Positions 1-9,175 of a DNA stretch of 64,000 nt are shown piece by piece. The position numbers and the translations under genes are program-made. This stretch comes from Cobetia marina (GTDB taxonomy: Bacteria > Pseudomonadota > Gammaproteobacteria > Pseudomonadales > Halomonadaceae): contig NZ_CP017114.1 in the NCBI RefSeq assembly GCF_001720485.1, positions 496,001-560,000 of the forward strand. Direction: 5' to 3'. Numbering within the stretch: the first letter of the stretch is position 1; each line of letters begins with the position of its first letter. The notes under the pieces were generated by a model. The model was not told the DNA's origin. It searched no databases and was given only the letters and a program-made list of their open reading frames with translations.

Positions 1-158
1 AGGTCGAGAATCGTCGTCAGCAGGATGTCACCAATTCCAGCCAGCGTGACAAGGTCCGCAAGACCCTGTTCCAGCGCAAGCTCAATGACGAACTGGAAGC
101 CTGGCAGCAGCAGATCCGCGCCGAGGCCTATGTCGACAACCGCCTTGATGAGCAGTGA
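1..158 (+). CDS. surA: SurA peptidyl-prolyl isomerase, C-terminal end (partial)
   Basis: Only the last 51 codons are in the window; the reading frame enters at base 3 and stops with TGA at 156-158. The peptide ends in a charged helix (FQRKLNDELEAWQQQIRAEA) followed by YVDNRLDEQ, which is the usual C-terminus of the periplasmic outer-membrane-protein chaperone SurA. The neighbours surA-pdxA-rsmA-apaG-apaH are the classical enterobacterial and halomonad order, which supports the call. The PPIase domains lie outside the window, so activity cannot be judged. Confidence 0.85.
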   Translation, partial: VENRRQQDVTNSSQRDKVRKTLFQRKLNDELEAWQQQIRAEAYVDNRLDEQ

Positions 159-165
159 GCGCGCC

Positions 166-1164
166 ATGTCGTCCGAGGTGATCGCGCTGACCGCCGGGGA
201 GCCGGCGGGCATCGGTCCCGAGCTGCTGGTGATGCTGGCGGCTCAGGCCGAGGACTTCCCGGCGCAGCTGGTCGCGGTCGCCGATCCCGACCTGCTGGCC
301 AGTCGTGCCCGCCTGCTGGGGCTTTCGCTTGAATTGCATGAGCTGAGCCCCGGCGACCCCCTGCCACCGGCCCGCAATGGTCATCTGGCCGTATGGCCGG
401 TGCCGCTGGCGGTGCCCAGTGAGCCGGGGGTGATCGATGCGCGCAACGGTGATCATGTCCTGCAGATGCTCGACGTGGCCATCGCCGCCTGTCAGGCCGG
501 ACACGCCAGTGCCATGGTGACGGCGCCGCTGTCCAAGGCTGCCGTGATCGAGGCCGGCCACGCCGGTTTCACGGGGCATACCGAGTATCTGCGCGACGTC
601 TGCGGTGTCGAGGAAGTGGTCATGATGCTGGCGTGCCCGGGACTGCGTGTCGCGCTGGCCACCACCCATCTGCCGCTGCGTGAGGTGGCCGACGCCATCA
701 CGCCGCAGGGGCTGACACGAGTGCTCACTATCCTGGCGGAAGATCTCAAACGCTACTTCGGGCGTGAGACGCCGCGCATCGCGGTGTGCGGACTCAACCC
801 CCATGCCGGCGAAGGTGGGCATCTCGGCGTCGAGGAGATCGAGGTGATCTCACCGACGCTCGAGGCACTGCGCGCCACGGGCATGCAGCTGGCGGGGCCG
901 CTGCCGGCGGATACCCTGTTCACGCCACGTCATCTCGATGGCGTGGATGCCGTGCTGGCGATGTATCACGATCAGGGGCTGCCGGTGCTCAAGTACGCCG
1001 GATTCGGTCAGGCGGCCAACATCACGCTGGGCCTGCCCATCGTGCGTACCTCGGTCGATCACGGTACCGCGCTGGATCTCGCGGGCACGGGTCGGGCCGA
1101 TGTCGGAAGTCTCGTGCAGGCCGTGCAGGTGGCCATCGAGATGGCAGCCGCCGCGCGAGCCTGA
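166..1164 (+). CDS. pdxA: 4-hydroxythreonine-4-phosphate dehydrogenase
   Basis: Catalyses the NAD-dependent oxidation of 4-phosphohydroxy-L-threonine in the DXP-dependent pathway to pyridoxal phosphate; cytosolic, metal dependent. The ATG at 166 gives 332 residues, the usual family length, and starts seven bases after the surA stop, so the two are probably co-transcribed; the frame is open further upstream, but that part overlaps surA. The protein starts with the family signature TAGEPAGIGPEL. It has the metal-ligand histidine regions GHTEYLRD (about residues 160-167), NPHAGEGG and MYHDQGL, and the C-terminal DHGTALDLAG motif. Nothing is unusual. A gap of 210 bp without a recognisable terminator separates it from rsmA. 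Confidence 0.97.
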   Translation: MSSEVIALTAGEPAGIGPELLVMLAAQAEDFPAQLVAVADPDLLASRARLLGLSLELHELSPGDPLPPARNGHLAVWPVPLAVPSEPGVIDARNGDHVLQMLDVAIAACQAGHASAMVTAPLSKAAVIEAGHAGFTGHTEYLRDVCGVEEVVMMLACPGLRVALATTHLPLREVADAITPQGLTRVLTILAEDLKRYFGRETPRIAVCGLNPHAGEGGHLGVEEIEVISPTLEALRATGMQLAGPLPADTLFTPRHLDGVDAVLAMYHDQGLPVLKYAGFGQAANITLGLPIVRTSVDHGTALDLAGTGRADVGSLVQAVQVAIEMAAAARA

Positions 1165-1374
1165 GATAATCCCCCATCATCTGGCGTGACCGTCCATGCG
1201 GCACGCCGAGCGCGCACCTCAAGCAGGCGTCGCCGCTACCCCAGTCATTCGACCATCCAGGATGGTCTCGCCGTCCTTTCCATGTCCCTCGATGCCTCTG
1301 CATCGATTCCACAGGTGAAGGATGGCGTCTTGTTGTCGGGAGTCCACAGGGCTCCCCGGAGGAAAGTCAGTCCC

Positions 1375-2283
1375 ATGTCCCAACATTTCCCGGCGCATCG
1401 TGCGCGCAAGCGTTTCGGCCAGAACTTCCTGCAGGATCTTGGCGTCATCTCCCGTATCGTCAGGGCCATTCGTCCGGCAGAGGGGGAGCGGCTGGTCGAG
1501 ATCGGTCCGGGGCAGGGGGCGCTGACCGGTCCGTTGCTGGAAGCGGCGGGCAAGCTGGAGGTCATCGAGCTGGACCGTGACCTGATCCCCGGGCTGCGCG
1601 TGCAGTTCTTCAACTATCCCGATTTCGTCATCCACGAGGGCGATGCCCTGCGCTTCGATTTTCCGGCGCTGGTGGGCGATGGTCCGGCACTGCGCGTGGT
1701 CGGCAACCTGCCGTACAACATCTCCACGCCACTGATCTTCCACCTGCTGGAAGCGCGTGGTGCGATTGCCGACATGCACTTCATGCTGCAGAAGGAAGTG
1801 GTCGAGCGTCTGGCGGCTGAGCCGGGTGGTACGGACTGGGGCCGTCTGTCGGTGATGACCCAGTATTACTGTGCGGTCGAGAACCTCTTCCTGGTGCCGC
1901 CCAGTGCCTTCTTCCCGGCGCCAAAGGTGGACTCGGCCATCGTGCGTCTGGTGCCGCATGCCGAGCTGCCGCATCCGGCGACTGACGAGAAGCTGCTGGC
2001 CATCATCGTGCGGGAAGCCTTCTCTCAGCGTCGCAAGACCCTGCGCAACAACTTCAAGGGGCGTATCGATGCCGAACAGCTGACGGCGCTGGGCATTGAT
2101 CCCTCGCGTCGCCCGCAGACGCTGACGGTCGCGGAGCTGGTGATGATCACCAACCATCTGAGCGCCCAGGGCATGACCGCCAGTCAGGCGGACAGCGCGC
2201 CCCGCAAGCGCCCCCGCAGCAATGTCGGTCACGGTGAGGTCACGACCTCGCAGGCCGCCACTGACAGCGATCACGACGCATGA
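1375..2283 (+). CDS. rsmA: 16S rRNA (adenine1518/1519-N6)-dimethyltransferase
   Basis: KsgA/RsmA dimethylates two adjacent adenosines in helix 45 of 16S rRNA during late 30S assembly. The protein has 302 residues. It begins [11 protein letters not shown] and carries the SAM-binding IGPGQGALT motif I, the acidic VIELDRDL motif II and the catalytic GNLPYN motif IV, all characteristic of this family. ATG 1375 is preceded by a GGAGGAAAG ribosome-binding site about ten bases upstream, which is why this start is preferred to the earlier in-frame codons from 1186. The last four bases overlap the apaG start (ATGA), indicating translational coupling. Confidence 0.97.
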   Translation: MSQHFPAHRARKRFGQNFLQDLGVISRIVRAIRPAEGERLVEIGPGQGALTGPLLEAAGKLEVIELDRDLIPGLRVQFFNYPDFVIHEGDALRFDFPALVGDGPALRVVGNLPYNISTPLIFHLLEARGAIADMHFMLQKEVVERLAAEPGGTDWGRLSVMTQYYCAVENLFLVPPSAFFPAPKVDSAIVRLVPHAELPHPATDEKLLAIIVREAFSQRRKTLRNNFKGRIDAEQLTALGIDPSRRPQTLTVAELVMITNHLSAQGMTASQADSAPRKRPRSNVGHGEVTTSQAATDSDHDA

Positions 2284-2660
2284 GCGGCGTGGCGGACATT
2301 CATGTCGACGCCGTACCGGAGTACTGCGCCGACGAGAGTCGTCCGAGCGAGAACCGCTTCGTGTTCCGCTACACCATCACGGTGCACAATGGCAGCGACG
2401 AGACGATCCAGCTGCTGGCGCGTTACTGGAAGATCACCCAGGGAAGCGGCAACGAGCAGGAAGTCCGCGGCAAGGGGGTGGTCGGCAAGCAGCCGCTGAT
2501 CGCCCCGGGGGAAAGCTTCCGCTATACCTCGCGGGCCGTCCTCGACATGCCGGTCGGCGTGATGCAGGGGGCCTATACCTTCTCCGATGCCACCCATGCG
2601 CGCACCTTCGAAGTCGCCATCGCGCCATTTCGTCTGGCCGGGCCGCATCAGGTGCATTGA
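2280..2660 (+). CDS. apaG: ApaG family protein (Co2+/Mg2+ efflux-associated)
   Basis: A small (126-residue) single-domain protein with the fibronectin-III-like ApaG fold. Its precise role is unclear: mutants of the Salmonella homologue CorD have altered cobalt and magnesium resistance. Typical features are the central stretch [28 protein letters not shown] and the following PGESFRYTS and GVMQGAYTF strands. It overlaps rsmA by four bases and precedes apaH by 115 bp, the standard order in gammaproteobacteria. Identification rests on sequence and context; the biochemical function is not known from the sequence. Confidence 0.95.
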   Translation: MSGVADIHVDAVPEYCADESRPSENRFVFRYTITVHNGSDETIQLLARYWKITQGSGNEQEVRGKGVVGKQPLIAPGESFRYTSRAVLDMPVGVMQGAYTFSDATHARTFEVAIAPFRLAGPHQVH

Positions 2661-2775
2661 TGCCTGCCGAGTCTCGGGCCAGGTCGGGACATGGCCCATC
2701 GGTCTGTCGCCGTCCTGAACGAAACCATCAGCAAGTCATTCACGTAGCAGGCCGCCAGGCGGCCGGGGGAGCAGC

Positions 2776-3618
2776 ATGACGCAGTGGGCGATTGGCGATC
2801 TGCAGGGATGTCACGTTGAGTTCGAACGCCTGTTGCAGCGTCTGGAGTTCACGCCCGGACGTGATGTGATGTGGTTGGCCGGAGATCTGGTCAATCGCGG
2901 GCCGGGCTCGCTTGAATGCCTGCGCCATGCCAAGGCTCTCGGGGACAGTGCGCGCATCGTGCTGGGCAACCATGATCTGCATCTGCTGGCGGTCGCGCAT
3001 GGCTTCGGGCGCCTCAAGCGTTCCGATACGCTTCAGCCCATTCTGGACGCGCCGGATCGCGACGAGCTGCTTGACTGGCTGCGTCGCCAGCCGTTGATGG
3101 TGGAAGAGACCATCGATGCGCGGCGCACGGTGATGACGCATGCCGGCGTTCTGCCCGGCTGGACCTTGAATCAGGCGGCAGCGCTGGCCCGCGAGGCGGA
3201 AGCTGCACTGGCGGGGGACGCCTGTCGCGAGTTTCTCGGCGAGATGTATGGCGACACGCCCGATCTCTGGCGGGAGGATCTCAGCGGCATCGCGCGGCTG
3301 CGTTGCATCGTGAATGTCTTCACCCGCATGCGTTTCGTGGACCGCGAGGGTCGCATGGACTTTGCGGCCAAGGAGGGGCTGGATTCCGCGCCCGAGGGCT
3401 ATCGTCCCTGGTTCCAGTTTCCGCGTCCCGAGGGGGCCTGGGATGACTCTCCGCGCCTGCTGTTCGGCCATTGGGCGGCGCTGGAAGGCGAGACTCCAGC
3501 GGCGCGCCAGGATGTCGCGGCACTGGATACCGGCTGTGTATGGGGTGGCGGGCTGACAGCGCTCGATCTCGAGACGGGGCAGCGCGTGTTCGAACCGGCG
3601 GTGACATCGCGCGACTGA
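2776..3618 (+). CDS. apaH: Symmetrical bis(5'-nucleosyl)-tetraphosphatase
   Basis: ApaH hydrolyses Ap4A to two ADP, limiting the alarmone and also decapping Np4-RNA. The 280-residue protein shows the metallophosphatase motif series GDLQGC (residues 8-13), GDLVNRGPGSL (about 36-46) and GNHDLHLL (about 61-68), then VMTHAGVLPGW and FGHWAALEGE, which supply the metal ligands. The start at 2776 is preceded by the GGGGGAG run at 2763-2769. It follows apaG and probably belongs to the same transcript. Length and motifs are ordinary for the family. Confidence 0.97.
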   Translation: MTQWAIGDLQGCHVEFERLLQRLEFTPGRDVMWLAGDLVNRGPGSLECLRHAKALGDSARIVLGNHDLHLLAVAHGFGRLKRSDTLQPILDAPDRDELLDWLRRQPLMVEETIDARRTVMTHAGVLPGWTLNQAAALAREAEAALAGDACREFLGEMYGDTPDLWREDLSGIARLRCIVNVFTRMRFVDREGRMDFAAKEGLDSAPEGYRPWFQFPRPEGAWDDSPRLLFGHWAALEGETPAARQDVAALDTGCVWGGGLTALDLETGQRVFEPAVTSRD

Positions 3619-3685
3619 CTCTGCAAGGCGCCTCCCCTGAGCGGCGCACGTCCATTTTCCTGTCCCTATCTTCAGCGGAGTTCCC

Positions 3686-4012
3686 ATGAGTTTCGAACAT
3701 CTTGATCTGGCGTCACTGGCGCAATGGCGCGACGGTGAACAACCCTACGTGCTGCTGGACATCCGTGATCCGCTCAGCTTCACCCAGGGGCGCATTCCCG
3801 GCAGCCGGCATCTGGACAACGCCAGTGCGGGGGCGATCCTGGAAGAGACACCTCGCGACACACCGCTGGTAGTGGTGTGCTATCACGGCCACTCCAGTCA
3901 GCAGGCAGCGGCCTGGCTTGCCGGGCAGGGCTTCGAGAAGGTCTACTCTCTCGATGGCGGTTTCACCCAGTATCAGCTCACCCATGGCGATGATGTCGAA
4001 AGCGGTAGCTGA
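3686..4012 (+). CDS. glpE: Thiosulfate sulfurtransferase (single-domain rhodanese)
   Basis: Transfers sulfane sulfur from thiosulfate to cyanide or a physiological thiol acceptor such as thioredoxin. It is a 108-residue single rhodanese domain. The active-site loop CYHGHSS starts at Cys65, the same residue number as in E. coli GlpE, and the N-terminal LLDIRDP and GRIPGSRHLDN rhodanese signatures are present. GGAGTTCCC just before ATG 3686 supplies the ribosome-binding site. It sits between apaH and cca, 67 bp after apaH. I saw no promoter in the gap, so it is probably read from the upstream operon. Confidence 0.93.
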   Translation: MSFEHLDLASLAQWRDGEQPYVLLDIRDPLSFTQGRIPGSRHLDNASAGAILEETPRDTPLVVVCYHGHSSQQAAAWLAGQGFEKVYSLDGGFTQYQLTHGDDVESGS

Positions 4013-4060
4013 TCCCACCTTTGCCTGATTGTCTCATCTCCCTTCTGCCAAGGAGTCCCC

Positions 4061-5305
4061 ATGACTCGTAGTGCCCCTCATCGACTTGATGCGTCATCGG
4101 ACCGCCTGCTGCAAGGGCTCGAGGTCTATCGGGTAGGGGGCGCCGTGCGCGATGCGCGCCTGGGCTGGCCATGGCATGAGTGCGATTTCGTGGTGGTGGG
4201 CGCGACGGTCGAGGACATGCAGGCGCGTGGTTTCCGCCCGGTGGGGCGCGACTTTCCGGTCTTCCTGCACCCTCAGACGCAGGAGGAATATGCGCTGGCA
4301 CGCACCGAGCGCAAGTCTGGACATGGCTACGTTGGCTTCACCGTGCATGCCAGCCCCGACGTGACCCTGGAAGAGGATCTCGTGCGTCGTGATCTGACCA
4401 TCAATGCCATGGCCGAGCCGCTGGACAGTCCGCCCGGCGAGGGCGAACTGGTGGACCCCTACGGCGGACTTGCGGATCTCGAGGCACGACTGTTGCGTCA
4501 CGTCTCCGACGCCTTCAGTGAAGACCCGCTACGCGTGCTGCGCGTGGCACGCTTCCTGGCACGTTATCAGGGGCTGGGTTTCACGGTCGCCGAGGAGACT
4601 CGCGCGTTGATGCAGGGGATGGTCGAGAGCGGCGAAGTCTCGCATCTGGTCGCCGAGCGTGTCTGGAAGGAAACCGAGAAGGCGCTGGGGGAAGCCAGTC
4701 CTGAGGCCTACTTCCAGCTGCTGGATGAGCTGGGTGCCCTGAGCGTGCTGATGCCGGCGCTGGCGAGGGAGGCCCGTGCGCTTGAGTCAGCGCTGGAGCG
4801 GCTGGATCGACTGCCGCGACAGCTGGTCGATGAGGCGGAGATGGTCTGCTGGCGCATGGCACGGCTGGTGGAGCACCTGTCGCGTGAGGAGATCGATACC
4901 CTGGCGCAGGAGCTGCGTCTGCCCAGTGCCGTGCGCGATGCGGCTCAGCAGGCGCGTCAGTGCCGAGAGCTGAATGATGCGTCGCATCGTGAGGGTGGCG
5001 TGCAGGCGGAAGATCTCAAGGTCTGGCTGGATGGCGTCGATGCGTGGCGTCGTGGTGAGCGTCAGTCGGTGCTGGTGGCCTTGCTGGCAGTGGAAGACAA
5101 GGGGCTGGCGCGGCTGGGCAATGCCGCCTGGCAGGCCGCGACGGTGGTCTCGCCGCAATCCCTGGTCGCTCAGGGGCTCAAGGGTGCCGAGATCGGGCGG
5201 GCGATGGGCGAGCAGCGTCAGCAGGCGATTGCCGAGGCGTTGCGTGAGTGGCGAGCCACGCCAGAGGTCCATGCGCCGCACTGTGGTTGTGGCCACGCTC
5301 ACTGA
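4061..5305 (+). CDS. cca: CCA-adding tRNA nucleotidyltransferase
   Basis: Builds or repairs the CCA end of tRNAs. It is a class II nucleotidyltransferase of 414 residues. The motif YRVGGAVRD and the catalytic acidic pair in [12 protein letters not shown] are visible; the usual DxD is ExD here. [10 protein letters not shown] and the arginine-rich [11 protein letters not shown] motif follow. The C-terminal half lacks an HD phosphohydrolase motif, as in the shorter HD-less Cca proteins, and ends with a His/Cys cluster (HCGCGHAH). The ATG at 4061 has AAGGAG seven bases upstream. It puts about 20 extra residues before the conserved LEVYRVGG start, so a slightly later start is possible. It is convergent with plsY. 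Confidence 0.95.
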   Translation: MTRSAPHRLDASSDRLLQGLEVYRVGGAVRDARLGWPWHECDFVVVGATVEDMQARGFRPVGRDFPVFLHPQTQEEYALARTERKSGHGYVGFTVHASPDVTLEEDLVRRDLTINAMAEPLDSPPGEGELVDPYGGLADLEARLLRHVSDAFSEDPLRVLRVARFLARYQGLGFTVAEETRALMQGMVESGEVSHLVAERVWKETEKALGEASPEAYFQLLDELGALSVLMPALAREARALESALERLDRLPRQLVDEAEMVCWRMARLVEHLSREEIDTLAQELRLPSAVRDAAQQARQCRELNDASHREGGVQAEDLKVWLDGVDAWRRGERQSVLVALLAVEDKGLARLGNAAWQAATVVSPQSLVAQGLKGAEIGRAMGEQRQQAIAEALREWRATPEVHAPHCGCGHAH

Positions 5306-5351
5306 GAGGACGATGCACGCAGAGGCAAGGGTCGGGCTGCGGAGTGAGGGT

Positions 5352-5972
5352 CTACAGGCGCGGTTCGCTGCCATCGCTCAGGCGGCGCAGATTGAGCGCG
5401 TGACGCACCACGATCAGACTGGCGAAGACGAGTATCACGCCGCTCATTTCCGGCGCCAGCCACAGGCTGAAGAGCGGGGCGGCAAGCCCTGAGACGAGTG
5501 AGGCAATGGCGGCGGTGCGCAGGCGCCACGCCAGTCCGATCCACAGGGCGGCACAGCTCAGGGCCACGCCCGGTGCCAGCATCAACAGCACGCCGAAGGC
5601 GGCAGCGACAGCCTTGCCGCCTCGATGTCCGCGATGCCATAGCGGCAGGCTGTGGCCGATCAGCACCGCCAGTCCGATCAGTCCCAGCGCCCAGGCGGGC
5701 AGGGCGATCTCGCCACCCAGCCACAGGGCAGGCATGCCCTTGGTGGCATCGAAGGCCAGGACCAGCGCGGCAGGCATGGCACCGTGCAGTCGCAGTACAT
5801 TCGAGAAGCCCGGATTGAAGGAGCCGGCCAGTCGCGGGTCGGTCAGGCCCAGGCGCTGGCAGATCCACACCGCTCCCAGAACCGACCCTCCCCCATAGGC
5901 CAGTGCCAGCAGCAGGCTCAGCTGCTGCCAGTGTGCCAGCGTGGCCACCCAGCCGATGATGTCGCTCAGCAT
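5352..5972 (-). CDS. plsY: Glycerol-3-phosphate acyltransferase PlsY
   Basis: Inner-membrane enzyme that acylates glycerol-3-phosphate from acyl-phosphate, the first step of phospholipid synthesis. It has 206 residues with about five or six hydrophobic segments. The three PlsY motifs are present: motif 1 around YGGGSVLGAVW, the phosphate loop as GSFNPGFSNVLRLHG (other bacteria usually have GSGNPGATN), and GHRGGKAVAAAFG. I chose the ATG at 5972 because a GGGGGAGG ribosome-binding site lies directly upstream on the minus strand; earlier in-frame codons lack one. The gene diverges from folB, the arrangement found in many gammaproteobacteria near tsaD and rpsU. Confidence 0.93.
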   Translation of the reverse strand: MLSDIIGWVATLAHWQQLSLLLALAYGGGSVLGAVWICQRLGLTDPRLAGSFNPGFSNVLRLHGAMPAALVLAFDATKGMPALWLGGEIALPAWALGLIGLAVLIGHSLPLWHRGHRGGKAVAAAFGVLLMLAPGVALSCAALWIGLAWRLRTAAIASLVSGLAAPLFSLWLAPEMSGVILVFASLIVVRHALNLRRLSDGSEPRL

Positions 5973-6045
5973 GCCTCCCCCGCACATGACCCGCTGCGCG
6001 CCGTCAGCCATGTCGCTTGCGGACAGGCGCATCGCGCGGCTCGGT

Positions 6046-6076
6046 TTGGCCAAGCAGGGGCTGGGTGCAGTAGAAT
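6046..6076 (+). promoter_or_regulatory. Candidate sigma-70 promoter for folB-folK
   Basis: A good -10 hexamer TAGAAT lies at 6071-6076. The best -35 match is TTGGCC at 6046-6051 with a long 19-bp spacer, so only the -10 is convincing. It is about 70 bp before the folB start, in the plsY/folB divergent gap. Confidence 0.3.
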
Positions 6077-6147
6077 CTCGGGCATGATGGCGGGGCCTTT
6101 GGCGGCGTCGTTTTACTGGTTCATCCGACAAGCATAGAGGTAACGCC

Positions 6148-6516
6148 ATGGATCGTGTGCTGATCGAGGCTCTGGCAGTTGAGACCGTGATAGGAGTCTA
6201 TGACTGGGAGCGTACCATTCGCCAGCGTCTGGTGATCGATCTGGAGATGGCGACGGACATCCGTCCTGCCGCGGCCGGGGATGATCTGACGCATACCCTT
6301 GATTATGCTGCCATCAGCGCTCGGATCCAGACCTACGCAGACGACAGCCAGTTCGAGCTGGTGGAGACCTTCGCGGAGCGTCTCGCCGCGCTGCTGCGGG
6401 AAGAATTCGGGATTCCCTGGCTCAGGATGACGGTGCGCAAGCCGGGGGCGGTCCCGGAGGCGCAAGCGGTGGGCGTGCGCATCGAGCGTGGCACGCTCGT
6501 GGATGTCAGCGCATGA
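6148..6516 (+). CDS. folB: Dihydroneopterin aldolase
   Basis: Converts 7,8-dihydroneopterin to 6-hydroxymethyl-dihydropterin in folate synthesis. The 122-residue protein contains the conserved VIGVYDWERTIRQ motif with the substrate-binding Glu, LDYAAI, FELVETFAERLA and the catalytic Lys in VRKPGAV. AGAGG at 6137-6141 precedes the ATG. It overlaps folK by four bases (ATGA), so the consecutive pathway enzymes are translationally coupled. Confidence 0.96.
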   Translation: MDRVLIEALAVETVIGVYDWERTIRQRLVIDLEMATDIRPAAAGDDLTHTLDYAAISARIQTYADDSQFELVETFAERLAALLREEFGIPWLRMTVRKPGAVPEAQAVGVRIERGTLVDVSA

Positions 6517-7052
6517 CTCTGGTGCTTGTCTCCATCGGCAGCAACATCGAACGTGATCATCACGTGCGAGTCTGCCTGGATGCCCTGGAGGCGACCTTCG
6601 GGGAGCTCACGCTGTCTTCCGTCTACGAAAGCGAGCCGGTGGGGTTCGTCGACGGGCGCAATTTCTACAATCTGGTGGCGGGATTCCACAGTGACTGGAG
6701 CGTCGGTGAGCTGCAAGCCTGGTGCAAGCAGGTCGAGTTCGCCAACGGACGCCTCGAGGGCAGCCCCAAGTTCAGTCCGCGTACGCTGGATATCGACATC
6801 CTGACGGTCGGTGAGCTGACCGGCGAGATCGACGGTGTCCTGCTGCCGCGCGAGGAAGTGGATCGCAATGCCTTCGTGCTGCTGCCACTGGCGGAAGCCT
6901 TCGCCGAGCAGCGCCACCCGGTGCGTGGGGTCGACTATGCCAGCCTGTGGCAGTCATTCGTCGAGCATGGGCATGCCGAGTCGCAGCCCTTGTGGCCGGT
7001 GGAGTTCAGCTGGCGTTGCCGGAGGATCTCCCGCACCGGCGTCGCGCCGTGA
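6513..7052 (+). CDS. folK: 2-amino-4-hydroxy-6-hydroxymethyldihydropteridine pyrophosphokinase
   Basis: HPPK transfers pyrophosphate from ATP to the FolB product. The 179-residue protein begins with the family start VSIGSNIERDHHV, has SSVYESEPVGF and FYNLVAGF, and carries the signature SPRTLDIDIL containing the two magnesium-binding aspartates. It uses a four-base overlap with folB. Variants with this short stretch before LDIDIL (FANGRLEGSPKFSPR) are common in marine gammaproteobacteria. A strong hairpin terminator follows, and tsaD converges on it. Confidence 0.95.
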   Translation: MTLVLVSIGSNIERDHHVRVCLDALEATFGELTLSSVYESEPVGFVDGRNFYNLVAGFHSDWSVGELQAWCKQVEFANGRLEGSPKFSPRTLDIDILTVGELTGEIDGVLLPREEVDRNAFVLLPLAEAFAEQRHPVRGVDYASLWQSFVEHGHAESQPLWPVEFSWRCRRISRTGVAP

Positions 7053-7127
7053 TGAGGCGGCATTCTGCGCGGTCTGATCACGGCGCTGAATGACGCTCGC
7101 GCCATGACCTGCGCCACATGAAGCACG

Positions 7128-7166
7128 AACGCCCTGCCGGGTAGCCCGGCAGGGCGTTGCTGTTTT
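7128..7166 (+). terminator. Rho-independent terminator between folK and tsaD
   Basis: A perfect 14-bp stem, 7128-7141 (AACGCCCTGCCGGG) with 7145-7158, and a three-base loop, followed on the plus strand by GCTGTTTT. It ends folBK transcription; the symmetrical stem could also act on leftward tsaD transcripts. Confidence 0.85.
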
Positions 7167-7248
7167 CATCGGAACCGTTTTCATCGTAGCCGTTTCATCG
7201 CAGCTACGCCTTTTCACGGCCGCCGAGACGCGCCGGGAGCGGCAGTGA

Positions 7249-8289
7249 TCAGTCGTGATGCCCCTGCGGCGCGGACAGGCTATCGAGAGGCCAGCGTGGT
7301 ACGGCCTTCATCGGGCCAGTGTCCTGCTCACCGGCGTTCAGTCGTTGTGCACCCACGTAGGCGATCATGGCGCCATTGTCGGTACAGAAGCGACCGCGCG
7401 GATAGTAGGCGCGGGCGTTGCGCTTGGCCAGTTCATGGCTCAGGCGCTCGCGCAGGCGGGTATTGGCACTGACGCCGCCCGCCACGACCAGACGCTTGAG
7501 ACCGGTCTGATCCAGCGCGCGGCGGCACTTGATGACCAGGGTGTCGACCACGGCTTCCTCGAAGGCGCGCGCGATGTCGGCGCGATGCTGTTCGTCCGGC
7601 TCGCCACTGGCCTTTGCCTTCTTGAGGGTGACCATGGTGTGGGTCTTGAGGCCCGAGAAGCTGAAATCCAGTCCGGGGCGATCCGTCATCGGGCGCGGGA
7701 AGCGGTAGCGCTTCGGATCGCCCTGCTCGGCCAGCTTGGCAACCTGCGGGCCGCCGGGGTAGGGCAGTTCCAGCATCTTGGCGGCCTTGTCGAAGGCCTC
7801 GCCTGCGGCATCATCCACGGACTCGCCCAGCAGCTCGTACTCGCCCAGCCCGCGTACCGCCACCAGCTGTGTGTGGCCACCGGAGACCAGCAGCGCCACG
7901 AAGGGGAATTCCGGTGCGTCGTCTTCCAGCATCGGGGCCAGCAGATGGCCTTCCATGTGATGCACCCCGAGCACCGGAATCTGCCAGGCTCTGGCCAGGC
8001 CATGGGCCGTCGAGGCGCCGACCATCAAGGCGCCCACCAGCCCCGGGCCTGCGGTATAGGTGATGGCATCGATGTCAGCGGCTTTCAGATTCGCCTCGTC
8101 CATCACCTGCTGGATCAACGGCAGCAGCTTGCGGGTATGATCGCGAGAGGCCAGCTCCGGCACCACACCGCCGAATTCGGCGTGCATGGCGATCTGGCTG
8201 TAGAGGGCGTCTGCAAGCAGGCCCTGGTCCGTGTCGTAGATGGCGACGCCGGTCTCGTCGCAGGAAGTCTCGATGCCGAGCACACGCAT
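7249..8289 (-). CDS. tsaD: tRNA N6-threonylcarbamoyladenosine synthase subunit TsaD
   Basis: Transfers the threonylcarbamoyl group from TC-AMP to A37 of ANN-decoding tRNAs, with TsaB and TsaE. The 346-residue ASKHA-fold protein starts [14 protein letters not shown]. It contains the metal-binding histidines in [12 protein letters not shown], the [11 protein letters not shown] phosphate-binding segment and [12 protein letters not shown]. Start 8289 is the natural family start. The gene diverges from rpsU; tsaD next to rpsU-dnaG-rpoD is a widespread conserved neighbourhood. Confidence 0.97.
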   Translation of the reverse strand: MRVLGIETSCDETGVAIYDTDQGLLADALYSQIAMHAEFGGVVPELASRDHTRKLLPLIQQVMDEANLKAADIDAITYTAGPGLVGALMVGASTAHGLARAWQIPVLGVHHMEGHLLAPMLEDDAPEFPFVALLVSGGHTQLVAVRGLGEYELLGESVDDAAGEAFDKAAKMLELPYPGGPQVAKLAEQGDPKRYRFPRPMTDRPGLDFSFSGLKTHTMVTLKKAKASGEPDEQHRADIARAFEEAVVDTLVIKCRRALDQTGLKRLVVAGGVSANTRLRERLSHELAKRNARAYYPRGRFCTDNGAMIAYVGAQRLNAGEQDTGPMKAVPRWPLDSLSAPQGHHD

Positions 8290-8455
8290 GGCTGACTCTC
8301 AGGAAATATCAGAAGTAGAGGGCGGCACGGCCAGCGAGGCTGCCTGAGCGAGCCCGAGAGGCGAGGGTGCCGTGAATGCGCGATATTCTACTGGCTGTGA
8401 GCACGGGTGTCGCGCCAGCTGGCGTTATGCGAGAGACGATTTCCGGTTTCCGCGT

Positions 8456-8484
8456 TTGCAAAGGCGGGGACGGGTGTCTAGAAT
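8456..8484 (+). promoter_or_regulatory. Sigma-70 promoter of rpsU-dnaG-rpoD
   Basis: TTGCAA (8456-8461), a 17-bp spacer and TAGAAT (8479-8484). Transcription would start near 8491, leaving an untranslated leader of about 225 nt before rpsU. Confidence 0.7.
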
Positions 8485-8489
8485 ATGGC

Positions 8490-8714
8490 ACTCTGCAAGA
8501 CTGGGTCGTGCATCCGACCACCCCGCAAAAGCTCCCCGAATCATGATTCCAGCCAGCGACGGCTACCCTCACCGGTGGTGTCGCAGGCGACTGATTGATG
8601 CTGGATCGACCTGCAGGTGGCGGTTTACCGTCGCTGGCTGGTGGCTCCTGAGGAGTGGCTGCACCGGATGTGCGTTCAAACCGAACTCATGATCTCAAGG
8701 TAGGTGAGTGTTTA
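8490..8714 (+). promoter_or_regulatory. Structured 5' leader of rpsU
   Basis: The leader contains a perfect 14-bp stem formed by 8549-8562 (CCAGCCAGCGACGG) and 8628-8641, enclosing 65 nt. Inside it, ACC 8565-8567 can pair with GGT 8622-8624, and CACC 8570-8573 with GGTG 8616-8619. A small GTCG/CGAC hairpin lies at 8579-8590. AAGGTAGGTGA upstream of ATG 8715 supplies the ribosome-binding site and lies outside the stem. I recognise no known riboswitch or ribosomal-protein leader. The structure is seen in the sequence; a regulatory role is inference. Confidence 0.6.
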
Positions 8715-8930
8715 ATGCCTTCAGTTAAAGTACGTGACAACGAGCCGTTCGACGTCGCCCTGCGCCGTTTCAAGCGCTCCTGCGAAAAAGCCGGTGTTCT
8801 TTCCGAAGTGCGTCGTCGTGAGCACTACGAGAAGCCGACCGCTGTTCGCAAGCGTCAGCAGGCGGCCGCTGTAAAGCGCCACGCCAAGAAGGTTCAGCGT
8901 GAGCGCAAGCGTTTCGAGCGTCTCTACTGA
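8715..8930 (+). CDS. rpsU: 30S ribosomal protein S21
   Basis: A small (71-residue) basic protein of the 30S subunit, needed for initiation with natural mRNAs. It begins [26 protein letters not shown] and ends in the Lys/Arg-rich tail [13 protein letters not shown], the standard S21 sequence. First gene of the macromolecular synthesis operon with dnaG and rpoD; a hairpin terminator directly follows, which would let S21 be made in large excess over primase. Confidence 0.98.
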   Translation: MPSVKVRDNEPFDVALRRFKRSCEKAGVLSEVRRREHYEKPTAVRKRQQAAAVKRHAKKVQRERKRFERLY

Positions 8931-8973
8931 TCCGTACTTTTGGGGAGTGATCCACTGCTCTCTGGAAGGACAC

Positions 8974-9007
8974 CAAGCGGCTGCCTCACGGTGGCCGCTT
9001 GTTTTTG
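8974..9007 (+). terminator. Partial terminator between rpsU and dnaG
   Basis: Stem CAAGCGGC (8974-8981) pairs with GCCGCTTG (8994-9001), followed by TTTTTG. In E. coli a terminator at the same place reduces dnaG expression relative to rpsU; the position and form here suggest the same arrangement. Confidence 0.75.
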
Positions 9008-9175
9008 TCTCTGGTGATCCGTTTGTTCCCGAGTCGTGTGTCAGTTCACTGCACACGTTGCTGTTTCTCGAGGGATGGCCTGACCCGAGCGCTGTCGTCG
9101 ATGTGATCGCCCGTTGGCGTGATGTCGACTCACTGCGTTGGGGTCAGTCCGTTTTTCCATGACTTCTGGCGAACC

